A stretch of 57,210 nucleotides of DNA from Brevibacillus sp. (GTDB taxonomy: Bacteria; Bacillota; Bacilli; Brevibacillales; Brevibacillaceae): assembly GCA_029240815.1 (NCBI GenBank), contig JARDZO010000003.1, forward strand, positions 1 to 57,210, given 5' to 3'. Under the pieces are notes generated by a model. It worked only from the letters and a program-made list of their open reading frames with translations, had not been told where the DNA came from and made no database searches. Positions 1 to 7,771 of the stretch are shown here, one piece after another. The position numbers were made by a program, and so were the translations under genes. Positions within the stretch are counted from its first letter, which is position 1. Every line of letters starts with the position of its first letter.

Positions 1-81
1 CACGATTTTCTCAGTCATCCGCATCCGGAGCATATTTATTTGGAGGAAGCACGCATTCTTTGTGAGGAGGAATTCCGATAG
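1..81 (+). CDS. C-terminal end of an unidentified upstream gene (partial)
   Basis: Frame 1 is open from the window edge to a TAG at 79-81 and encodes about 26 residues rich in Glu and His. The stop overlaps by one base the GTG of the next gene, so the two are translationally coupled and likely one operon. A strong GAGGAGG ribosome-binding site lies inside this coding end and serves the next gene. Because the next gene resembles SbnI/SerK, which makes O-phosphoserine for diaminopropionate-containing siderophores, this could be the end of a biosynthetic partner. That is inference; 26 residues are too few to identify a family. Confidence 0.5.
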   Translation, partial: HDFLSHPHPEHIYLEEARILCEEEFR

Positions 82-874
82 TGAACCATGTCTTGTCTTC
101 CATACAGGTCATCGAAAGCAATCAAGTCTGCTTGCATGAGGATCATGAACCAACCAGATTGCACGACACCTGCAAAGCCCTCCACCACCAGGGAGTGCTG
201 CTACATCCACCTTTAGCCAAGCGAATGGAGGACGGGAGGTATCTCATTTTAGATGGCGCACACCGTACTGCTGCTATGCGTGAAATTGGCTGCCGCTGGT
301 TACCTGTTCAGGTCGTGAATGGTAGTGATTACCACTTGGAGGCATGGGATCATTTGGTTCCGATGGGCACCTGGCTCTATGGATTGCTACATGATTCATC
401 GCTCTTTTGGCAACGGGAAAAGCTTGATCGCCAGCATGTGGCCCAAATCATTTATCCGAATGGAAAAAGAGAATTCCTGTATCCGCCAGGGAGTCAGGAT
501 GAACCAGCATCTCCTTTACGCCTTTGGCATCGAATAGTCGGCTCGTACAACAGCAAATATCCGGTCAAACGCATCCCGCAAGCTGTGCAGACTATACCGG
601 AAGAAGGTATGATCTGCCTCCGCTATCCGACTTACTCCATCGAAGAAATCGAAAAGATCGTATCGTCTGGGCAAGTCATGCCTGCAGGGGTCACCCGATT
701 TTTAATAAGTGGGCGCTTGTTAAATCTAAAATCCCGCTTTCACTTTTGCTCTCGAACAGCTTTGACCATCAAGAATGGGAGCATTACGTGAGGCATTGGA
801 AAAGCTCTCTGCGTCTGTATGCAGAAGCTGTTTATTTGAGTGAAAAAGAGTATTTGCAAGTGACTCAAGTCTAG
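81..874 (+). pseudogene. SbnI/SerK-like ParB-fold free serine kinase, frameshifted near its C-terminus
   Basis: The GTG start at 81 is preceded by GAGGAGG. The N-terminal half has the ParB/Srx fold signature: a Glu at residue 20 where SbnI is reported to have its catalytic Glu, and the motif LILDGAHRTAAM near residues 54-65. In staphylococci SbnI phosphorylates free L-serine for staphyloferrin B precursor synthesis. The original frame stops at 791 (236 residues), but the expected family tail continues in another frame to 874. The switch falls at the A-run near 728-732, where one A appears to be missing. The full-length product would be about 264 residues, close to SbnI. This could be a sequencing error or a real inactivation. 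The upstream coupling and the downstream terminator mark it as the last gene of its operon. Confidence 0.7.
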
Positions 875-882
875 CACGGTTC

Positions 883-928
883 ACCTCCTCTCTATGCTCA
901 TTGAGAAGCAATAGAGGGGAGGTTTTTT
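883..928 (+). terminator. Rho-independent terminator after the SbnI-like gene
   Basis: ACCTCCTCTCTAT (883-895) pairs with ATAGAGGGGAGGT (911-923) with a single G.U pair, and the loop can extend the stem further. It is followed by a run of six T. It lies just 14 bases before the truncated hyuA reading frame, so that gene fragment has no room for its own promoter. Confidence 0.85.
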
Positions 929-941
929 GATATTCTGATGA

Positions 942-2811
942 GTGCATTATTTTGTGCACGGTACTACGGCTGGACTGAATGCCTTCCTGGAGAGGAAAGG
1001 AGCTAAAGTGGCACTTCTGGTGACGCAAGGATTTCGCGACGTTTACGAGATTGCACGTGCCAATCGAGTGGATATGTACGATCTTGCTTACCGCAAGCCG
1101 AATCCGCTAGTAAGACGGAGGGATATTTTCGAGGTGCCGGAAAGAATGCTGGCAGATGGTACCGTTGAAAAGGAACTCGACCCCCGAGATCTGGAAATAC
1201 TCATCGAAACGATCCGCCAAAAAGGGTATGATTCCCTCGCTGTTTGCCTTCTTCATGCCTATCAAAATCCTCAGCACGAGTTGCTCATCAAGGAAACCTT
1301 TCAACAAAAGGGATTGGCCACCCCGATTTCACGGTCTCACGAAATCGCCCGTGAATGGCGCGAATATGAACGCACAAGCACGACGGTGATCAACGCATAT
1401 GTAGCTCCGATTGTAAAGAAATACGTTACGAAATTGGAAGAAGAGACAAAAGTGAGTAGCTTTGAGAAAGACATCTATATCATGCAATCCAATGGGGGTG
1501 TCATGACCTCTACCATTGCAAAAGAATTGCCGATCCAGACGTTGTTGTCAGGACCTGTTGGAGGAACCATTGGCGGGATCAATCTCGGCCTGCTTACGGA
1601 CTATCGCAATCTCATTTGCGTGGATATGGGCGGAACGAGCTTATGTGAGCCTCATTCTCTATGGAAAGCCAGATGTCACCTCCGAAACCAATCTCGAAGG
1701 CTTCCCGATCCTCTCTCCTATGGTAAACATCCATACCATTGGCGCTGGAGGTGGCTCGATTGCGTGGATGGAAGGGGGAGGTCTTCGAGTCGGACCCAAA
1801 AGCGCCGGTTCAGATCCAGGCCCTGCCTGCTACGGAAAAGGAGGCACGCAACCTACTGTCACAGATGCGAATCTGGTTTTAGGTCGTATTGACGAGCACG
1901 GTTTCTTGGGTGGAGACATGTTGCTGGATAAAGAGGCAGCCTACACAGCGGTGAAGTCAATTGCCGACCAGCTCGGACTGGGAGTCATGGAGACAGCGGA
2001 AGGCATATGCAATATTGCCAATTCGAAAATGGCCGACGCCATCCGTACCTTGACTGTAAAAAAGGGAATCGACCCTCGTGACTTTGTTCTGGTCGCTTTC
2101 GGTGGGGCTGGACCTATGCACGCAGTTTTCATAGCAGAATTGCTCGGTATTCCCAAAGTTCTTGTCCCATCCGTAGCCGGAACCTTTTCCGCGTGGGGAA
2201 TGCTGCAAACAGATATACGCTACGACGCTGTACGTAATTTTGTCCGTTCCGTTGCTACGCTCTCGACTGATGAAATTGAGCCGTTCTACGAAGAAATGGA
2301 GAAGGAGACTTTTGCGATACTGGAGCAGCAAAACATTGGGGAACAAGCTAGGGAATGCGATCGAACAGCCGATATGCGCTATGTGGGTCAGGAATACACA
2401 GTCAATGTGCCATATCCGTACGATCCGACGAAGCTTCCTCACGAAAACAAAGAGCTACTCACGGATTTATTTCATCAAATGCACCTTCGCATGTACGGTC
2501 ACAATAATCCCATAGGCTCTGTGGAACTCGTCAATCTGCGGGTAGCTGGCTACGGGAAATTGGAAAGAGCCGAGTTTCGCAGCATTTCCACCCGATCTAC
2601 GGGAGAACCACATGCGCGCATTACGAAGGAAACGATCTGGAAAGGGACAAAAATCATAACCCCTGTGTATACGACGGAGTCACTTGAGTATGGCCATGCA
2701 TTTCTAGGTCCTGCGATTGTAGAAGACGCGAGCTCTACTACAGTTGTTCCAGAGGGGTATCGCGTAGATATGGATGCCTTTGGAAATATCCAGATTGCCA
2801 AGGAGGGATAG
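942..2811 (+). pseudogene. hyuA: Hydantoinase/5-oxoprolinase subunit A (HyuA), N-terminally truncated and frameshifted
   Basis: This is recognisable HyuA: the HGTT segment, the domain with GGTIGGIN and DMGGTS near 1560-1640, then the C-terminal domain with GAGGGSIAW, DPGPACYGKGG and VAFGGAGPMHA. HyuA with HyuB performs ATP-dependent ring opening of hydantoins or 5-oxoproline. Two defects are visible. First, the roughly 70-residue N-terminal ATP-binding segment (DVGGTFTD type) is absent; an in-frame TGA stands at 939-941 directly before the homology begins, right after a terminator. Second, around 1640-1650 the frame shifts (net loss of two bases or gain of one) at the family motif GGTS-x-DVSL, so the C-terminal part reads from another frame to 2811. 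The N-terminal loss makes this a genuine pseudogene rather than a base-calling artefact. Confidence 0.85.
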
Positions 2812-2814
2812 ATC

Positions 2815-4555
2815 GTGGAAGCCGTAAAAGAATATTTGGAAAATCCGATTACGACCGAAATTATTCGGAATGCCTTGCATTCAGCAGCGGAGGAAATGAA
2901 TGCCCGGTTGGCGAGAAGTGCCTACTCTCCCATTATCTACGAGATGAAAGATTGCAGTGTCTGCCTCTTTAACAAAGAAGCGGAACTCCTCGGTCAATCA
3001 GCTGGCCTCCCCATTTTTATGGGGAATCACGATGCCTGCATAAAGATTACGACAGATCGAATCGGTGGGTTGGAGCATTATCGGGAAGGCGACATCTACA
3101 TCATGAACGATTCTTACATGACCGGCACCCAATGACATCACCGTGTTTTCTCCGATCTTTTATCAAGGCGAGCTGGTGGGCTTTACCGCTAATCGAGCTC
3201 ATTGGCTGGATATTGGAGCAAAAGATCCCGGCTATCCCATGGACGCGACAGAGATCTATCAAGAAGGCGTTAGAATCCCACCGACAAAGATTTACGACGC
3301 AGGAAATGCCAGGCACGATGTCATTGAGTTGATCGTAGGAAATAGTCGATTCCGCGAAGCCGCTTTGGGTGATCTGCACGCCCAGATCGCCGCATGCCGC
3401 ACGGGTGAGCAACGCTTTAAGGATATCATTGAGAGATTTGGCCTGGAGACAGTGCAGCGTTGTTCTGTAGATATCTTTCGCCAATCGGAGAGGATGGACA
3501 AAGAAGTCATTTCCAAGATTCCTGATGGAGTCTACGAGGCAGAAGGACACTTGGATAACGATGGGGTAACGGATGAGCCGGTATTCGTCAAAGTCAAAGT
3601 GACTGTCGAGGGTGATTCCATCGCGATTGACCTCACCGGTTCAAGCAAACAGCGTCAAGGTCAAACCAACTGCGGCTTTGCCCAGACCATATCTGTGTGC
3701 CGTGTCGCGTTTAAGAATTTGATCAATCCTCATTCTCCAGTCACGGGCGGCAATTTTCGGACGATGCACGTGATCGCGCCTGAGAAAACGATCTTTCACG
3801 CTCAAGAGCCTGCAGCGTGTGGTTGGTACTTTTCGGCGCTTGGAATTCTCATCGACTTGATCATAAAAGCACTATCTCCTGTTCTCCCGGAAGAAAGTGC
3901 AGCTGCTCATTACGGTGATTCGATGGTCGTTACATTTGCTGGTAAAGATCCGAAGACAAACGCGTCCTTTTTAAATGTGGAAGCAACCTCTGGGGGATGG
4001 GGAGGCTTTGCGACCAACGACGGGGAATCCGCTCTGATCAACAACGTCAGTGGGGATTTCAAAAATCTCCCTATTGAAGTCATCGAATCCAAATATCCGC
4101 TGAAATTGCTGACGTATGCTTTGCGACAAGACTCTGGCGGCGCAGGAAAAAATCGAGGCGGACTCGGAGTTACCCGTGGTTACCAGGTGCTGACCGATCA
4201 GGCGTCCGTATTTCTTTGGTTTGAACGCTCCAAGACGACTGCTTGGGGAATATTCGAAGGCAAAAGCGGTGCACAACCGATCGTACAAGTAAAAAGTGGC
4301 GATCAGGAAGAGTGGTTGCTCAAAGTCAATGCCAAGCCGTTAAAGCGAGGAGATGTGGTCATCGCAAATACGGGAGGAGGAGGCGGGTACGGACATCCTT
4401 TCTCCCGTGATCCCCTCCGTGTGCAGGACGATGTTTGGGATGCGTATATTTCTAAAAAATCAGCAGAGGAGCACTATGGGGTACGCTTCCTCCCCGGTAC
4501 TAATCAAATAGACAACGCAGCAACAGCAGCTTTCCGAAAAGGTCAAGAAAACTAG
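2815..4555 (+). pseudogene. hyuB: Hydantoinase/oxoprolinase subunit B (HyuB), frameshifted
   Basis: It starts with GTG at 2815, three bases after the hyuA stop, with GGAGG upstream. The first 106 residues match the HyuB N-terminus (ITTEIIRNAL, RSAYSPII, IYIMNDSYMTGT) and end at a TGA at 3133-3135. The rest of HyuB continues in another frame from about 3135 (DITVFSPIFYQGELVGF, SRAHW-like NRAHWLDIG) to 4555, including the glycine-rich GGGGGYGHPF end. The family motif GT-H-x-N-D falls exactly on the break, which fits loss of about five bases around 3130-3135. HyuB is the partner of HyuA in ATP-dependent hydantoin or oxoproline hydrolysis. With both subunits broken, the operon is dead unless the sequence is wrong. 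Confidence 0.85.
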
Positions 4556-4569
4556 CAGTTCTATCATTC

Positions 4570-4604
4570 ATCCCTATCTCTTCAGGATAGGGATTAGTTT
4601 TTGT
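4570..4604 (+). terminator. Terminator after hyuB
   Basis: ATCCCTATC (4570-4578) pairs with GATAGGGAT (4586-4594) around a 7-base loop, followed by TAGTTTTTG. It separates the hyu remnants from the XRE-cupin regulator. Confidence 0.8.
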
Positions 4605-4658
4605 GAAAAAGGTGATAAAATATGAAACAGATAGTTACAGGAGATGGTGGGGAAATTT

Positions 4659-5201
4659 ATGGATGAAGTCAGCAATAAAATTCGCAGCTTACGGCTGCAG
4701 CAAAATCTGACCTTGAAAGAATTAAGCGAAAAAACAGGTTTGTCGGTAAGCTTTCTTTCCCAAGTGGAAAGAGGAGGTTCTTCCTTAGCGATTACTTCTT
4801 TGAAGAAAATTGCAGACGCTTTCAATATCCCGATTACGAATTTTTTTGAAAGCTATAAAAACCTAAACTACTACGTGAAAAAATCAGATCAGAAGCCTTT
4901 CCAAATCGAAAGCTCGAGCTTGCTCTATACGAGATTGGCTGGTGAATTTTCAGGACGATCTTTGGAACCGATTCTGGTCGTCATGCCGCCTGGGTTAAAG
5001 CAAGACAACGTGTTCAATCATCCTGGCGAAGAATTCTTTTACGTCCTGGAGGGCGTTGTCATTTTTAATGTAGACGGAACGGAATACATCGTGAAAGCAG
5101 GCGAATCCATTCATTATCCGTCCAATCTGCCTCATTTCTGGCTGAATCCTCTCGATCATGAAGCGAAAATTTTGGGCATTACCACCCCTGTTATTTTTTG
5201 A
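4659..5201 (+). CDS. XRE-family regulator with C-terminal cupin domain
   Basis: The protein has about 180 residues. Residues 1-60 form a Cro/CI helix-turn-helix (IRSLRLQQNLTLKELSEKTG followed by SVSFLSQVERG). The C-terminal half is a small beta-barrel cupin with the HPGEEFFYVLEG and H-Y/P-H segments of the SutR/PuuR-like class, which bind amino acids, polyamines or similar ligands. I chose ATG 4659 over ATG 4644 because GGTGGGG at 4647-4653 sits at the right distance from 4659, whereas the box before 4644 touches the codon. It follows the hyu pseudogenes and may once have controlled them; that is inference. The next gene is 46 bases away on the same strand and may be cotranscribed. Confidence 0.85.
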   Translation: MDEVSNKIRSLRLQQNLTLKELSEKTGLSVSFLSQVERGGSSLAITSLKKIADAFNIPITNFFESYKNLNYYVKKSDQKPFQIESSSLLYTRLAGEFSGRSLEPILVVMPPGLKQDNVFNHPGEEFFYVLEGVVIFNVDGTEYIVKAGESIHYPSNLPHFWLNPLDHEAKILGITTPVIF

Positions 5202-5247
5202 TCGTAGCCACGTACTGCCAGATTGAAAGAGAAAGGGAGGAAGTCTC

Positions 5248-5634
5248 ATGCCACCCGTTACCGATTTTGCGATTGCGGTCTCAGCAGAAGCCGTTCAAGG
5301 AAGCCATGTGAACAACGTGAAGTACTTGGAATTTTTAGAGCTGGCCCGCAGACCTTGGTATCAGTACTTTTTCAGCTTGGGATTTCAGTCGTTTATGGCC
5401 CATCTGAATGTGGAGTATAAAAAAGAAGCCTTTCTCGGGGATCGCCTGATGATCCACACCGCGATTGATCGGGTGGGAAATACGAGCCTTGTTCTAGCAC
5501 AAACGATGAAAAATCAGAACGATCAGTACGTACTAAAAGCGCAAGCGACCTTTGTCGCGATCAGTGTCGAGACAGGTGAAAAAATACGCGTTCCTGATGT
5601 ATTGCGTGCTGATACAGACGGACAAGCAAGATGA
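5248..5634 (+). CDS. Hot-dog-fold acyl-CoA thioesterase (4HBT/YbgC-like)
   Basis: The 128-residue protein has the single-domain 4HBT layout: GSHVNNVKYLEFLELAR near residues 17-33, a central LNVEYKKEAFLGD strand, then the VLKAQATFVAISVETGEK strands. Such enzymes hydrolyse short or aromatic acyl-CoA thioesters. The start ATG at 5248 follows AGGGAGG. The usual Asp four residues before the conserved His (D-x-x-G-H) is Val here, so catalysis may rely on the later Glu of FLELAR, or the substrate class may differ. It sits directly behind the XRE-cupin gene with no terminator between them. Confidence 0.8.
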   Translation: MPPVTDFAIAVSAEAVQGSHVNNVKYLEFLELARRPWYQYFFSLGFQSFMAHLNVEYKKEAFLGDRLMIHTAIDRVGNTSLVLAQTMKNQNDQYVLKAQATFVAISVETGEKIRVPDVLRADTDGQAR

Positions 5635-5760
5635 GACAGCTTTCCTCAGATTGATTCAGAACCCTTAGGATGGTTGTGACCCTCAACTGTCGTCATGTGT
5701 TGCATGTGGACCAAGTAGGTTCTGTACAGTAAGAAGAAAAGAATAGCGTAGTAAAGAAGA

Positions 5761-5790
5761 AGAGCTCCACAGAGGAAGGGGCTCTTTTTC
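5761..5790 (+). terminator. Terminator after the thioesterase gene
   Basis: AGAGCTCC (5761-5768) pairs with GGGGCTCT (5778-5785, one G.U) and is followed by TTTTTC. The 190-base gap between 5635 and 5824 otherwise holds only the next promoter. Confidence 0.7.
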
Positions 5791-5805
5791 ATGTTTCAGT
5801 GTGAT

Positions 5806-5843
5806 TTGACATGCAGTCATTTGGTTGCATATAATTAATGTCA
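5806..5843 (+). promoter_or_regulatory. Strong sigma-A promoter with internal dyad, apparently giving a leaderless mRNA
   Basis: TTGACA (5806-5811) and TATAAT (5830-5835) are 18 bases apart. The ATG of the ArsR gene begins at 5843, only 8 bases after the -10 box, so transcription should begin at or within a base or two of the start codon. Within the spacer ATGCA (5811-5815) and TGCAT (5826-5830) form a perfect dyad, and TGACAT (5807-5812) pairs with ATGTCA (5838-5843). Either could be the autoregulatory ArsR operator. Confidence 0.75.
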
Positions 5844-6160
5844 TGGACAAGGTATTTAAAGCTCTTGCAGATTCAACCCGAAGGCAACTTCTGGACTTGC
5901 TTTTTCATAGAAACGGTCAGAGCTTAGGCGAGCTGTGCGAGCATCTGGAAATGACTCGACAATCGGTAACGAAACATCTCGTGATATTAGAGGAGGCCGA
6001 TCTCATTGTTGTGGAATGGCAAGGACGAAACAAGCTGCATTACCTGAATGTCGCTCCGATCGCGGAGATTTACGATCGCTGGATTGGAAAGTACGAGCGG
6101 CAGCGAATTGACGCGCTGCGTGATTTGAAAAGGAAACTTGAGGGGGAGAACAATGGCTGA
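5843..6160 (+). CDS. ArsR-family winged-helix regulator
   Basis: The protein has 105 residues from ATG 5843 and opens with MDKVFKALADSTRR, a typical ArsR beginning. It has the recognition helix region MTRQSVTKHLVILEEADL and a wing of VVEWQGRNKLHYLN. There is no CxC metal motif, so this belongs to the non-metal branch that usually partners with SRPBCC (AHSA1-like) proteins. An upstream in-frame TTG at 5825 lies inside the promoter and cannot be the start. No Shine-Dalgarno is available, consistent with leaderless translation. The stop overlaps the start of the next gene by 8 bases, so the SRPBCC genes are translationally coupled. Confidence 0.88.
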   Translation: MDKVFKALADSTRRQLLDLLFHRNGQSLGELCEHLEMTRQSVTKHLVILEEADLIVVEWQGRNKLHYLNVAPIAEIYDRWIGKYERQRIDALRDLKRKLEGENNG

Positions 6161-6608
6161 TACGACATTTGTGTATGTGACGTATATCGCAACGACTCCG
6201 GAAAAGCTCTGGGAAGCTTTGACCAGCAGTGAGTTCACCGAACAATATTTCTTTGGCAGCACTATCGAATCTGACTGGCAGGAAGGTTCGAGAATCACCT
6301 ACTCGCGAAATGGACAAGTCTCTGATTACGGGACAATCCTAAAGTGTGAACCGTATCGTATCCTTTCTTTTACATGGACGTATGTGGCGGATAAAGCGAC
6401 TCGCGAGGAACCGTCACAAGTTACATTTGAGCTAAAGCAAATGGACTCAACGGTAAAACTAACACTGAAGCACGAAAAACTGGTGCCAGATGACATCGTA
6501 AATAAGGATGATACCTTCGAGGGACTCAATAATGGCTGGCCAGCGATTTTGAGCAACCTAAAAAGTCTGCTGGAAACGGGAAGAACCTTGGCACCAGTAT
6601 CTCTATAA
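6153..6608 (+). CDS. SRPBCC (AHSA1-like) domain protein 1
   Basis: The 151-residue protein starts at ATG 6153 behind GAGGGGG. It shows the START-like helix-grip features TPEKLWEALTSSEFTEQYFFG near the N-terminus, SDW-x-x-GSRITY, PYRILSFTW and a C-terminal helix with GWPAILSNLKSLLETG. These proteins bind small hydrophobic ligands or act as chaperone-like factors; none of the motifs define a reaction. The arsR-SRPBCC pairing is common in Firmicutes, where the repressor controls its partner. Cotranscription with the ArsR gene is clear from the overlap. Confidence 0.85.
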   Translation: MADTTFVYVTYIATTPEKLWEALTSSEFTEQYFFGSTIESDWQEGSRITYSRNGQVSDYGTILKCEPYRILSFTWTYVADKATREEPSQVTFELKQMDSTVKLTLKHEKLVPDDIVNKDDTFEGLNNGWPAILSNLKSLLETGRTLAPVSL

Positions 6609-6641
6609 TGCAAATCATATTTCAAAAGGAGTTAGAACTGG

Positions 6642-7106
6642 ATGACTACGCCGATTACGATACCCGATCTTTCTTCTAGACCGTATGATTTGAGGGTCGA
6701 TCGATTTTTAAATGTGGCACCCGCTATCTTATTCAATGCGTGGACGAAGCAGTTTGATCGTTGGTTTGCCGCACCTGGAACGGTAATCATGCAGGGCGAA
6801 GTGAACACCGCATTCTTTTTCGAAACGGTCTACCAACCAGACGCGGAAAGTGAGGCCATGCGTCATCCGCACTACGGACGGTTTCTCAGGCTGGAACAAG
6901 ACCGTCTCGTCGAATTGACGTGGGTCACGGGGACAGGTGGTACGAAGGGAACGGAGACGGTTGTCACTGTGGAGCTGGAAGCAAGCGGTGATGGGACCCG
7001 CCTACATCTGACTCACGCTGGCTTCCCAGACGCGGAGTCCAGGGACCAGCACGAGCGGGCGTGGCCGATGGTCTTGGAACAGCTCGAACAGAAGATGATG
7101 AAGTAG
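6642..7106 (+). CDS. SRPBCC (AHSA1-like) domain protein 2
   Basis: The 154-residue protein starts with ATG 6642 behind AAAAGGAG. It opens with a Pro-rich lead, then [19 protein letters not shown], the helix-grip N-terminal helix, and [13 protein letters not shown] and [11 protein letters not shown] strands, ending in the [14 protein letters not shown] helix. It is the second of three different SRPBCC proteins in this operon. Its composition is more GC-rich and more Arg/Thr-rich than its neighbours, which hints that it was acquired separately rather than by tandem duplication. Confidence 0.83.
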   Translation: MTTPITIPDLSSRPYDLRVDRFLNVAPAILFNAWTKQFDRWFAAPGTVIMQGEVNTAFFFETVYQPDAESEAMRHPHYGRFLRLEQDRLVELTWVTGTGGTKGTETVVTVELEASGDGTRLHLTHAGFPDAESRDQHERAWPMVLEQLEQKMMK

Positions 7107-7136
7107 GAAAATAGATGATAAAGGAGCGATTTTGGG

Positions 7137-7571
7137 ATGAATAACCTGACCAAAATGAAAATTGCCAAGCCAGCCCACGACGTATTTGAAGCGTTCGTAG
7201 ACCCTGAAAAAATCGGCAACTTCTGGTTCTCATCGAGCTCAGAGAGATGGGAACCTGGCAAGATCATTACGTTGCGATACGAGGAATACAATGCGGAAGG
7301 TACGATCGATGTAGTGGCTGTCGAAGCAGACAAGAAAATCGAGTTTACCTGGGGACCAGCTGAGGATCCTCACACCGTCACGATAACGCTGCATGAGTTA
7401 GACCCTTCGCATACAATCGTTGAAGTAAACGAAGACGGCTTTAATGAAGGCGATGAGAATTTCATCCATGACTTGATTGGCAACAAAGAAGGCTGGGTGT
7501 ATATGTTAACCTGCTTAAAGGGGTATTTGGAAAATGGCATCAACAATTTGCGAGCAGGTTTGTGGAAATAG
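7137..7571 (+). CDS. SRPBCC (AHSA1-like) domain protein 3
   Basis: The 144-residue protein starts with ATG 7137 behind AAAGGAG. It contains KPAHDVFEAFVDPEKIGNFW at the N-terminus, KKIEFTWGPAEDPHTVTITL in the middle and the C-terminal helix GWVYMLTCLKGYLENG. It is the last gene of the arsR operon and is followed by a strong terminator. Function is unknown beyond ligand-binding fold. The three SRPBCC proteins are too different from each other to be a recent triplication. Confidence 0.83.
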   Translation: MNNLTKMKIAKPAHDVFEAFVDPEKIGNFWFSSSSERWEPGKIITLRYEEYNAEGTIDVVAVEADKKIEFTWGPAEDPHTVTITLHELDPSHTIVEVNEDGFNEGDENFIHDLIGNKEGWVYMLTCLKGYLENGINNLRAGLWK

Positions 7572-7602
7572 CCAAAACAGATAAGGAAAGAATAAGAATG
7601 CA

Positions 7603-7633
7603 GATAGCCGTGCGAGTGCGGCTATCTTTTTTT
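7603..7633 (+). terminator. Terminator of the arsR-SRPBCC operon
   Basis: GATAGCCG (7603-7610) and CGGCTATC (7619-7626) form a perfect 8-bp stem with an 8-base loop, followed by seven T. Confidence 0.9.
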
Positions 7634-7771
7634 ATCCCTGATTTAGGGGGATTCTACATGCCCGAAAACGGGTAATATTCATACTTTTCTAAAAATAATA
7701 AAATGGAGATAGATCGGTTTCAGCAAAGATCAATACAGGCATCTACACGGAGGGAAGAAGGGGGAAGGAAC

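Noticed and set aside
1516..1640. Start of a separate CDS at 1516 for the second half of HyuA
   Set aside because: The first part of that frame reads nonsense; HyuA similarity begins only after the frameshift near 1645, so this is the tail of a broken gene.
3143..4555. Independent HyuB gene starting at 3143
   Set aside because: It lacks the conserved HyuB N-terminus, which is present in the other frame just upstream, and there is no RBS.
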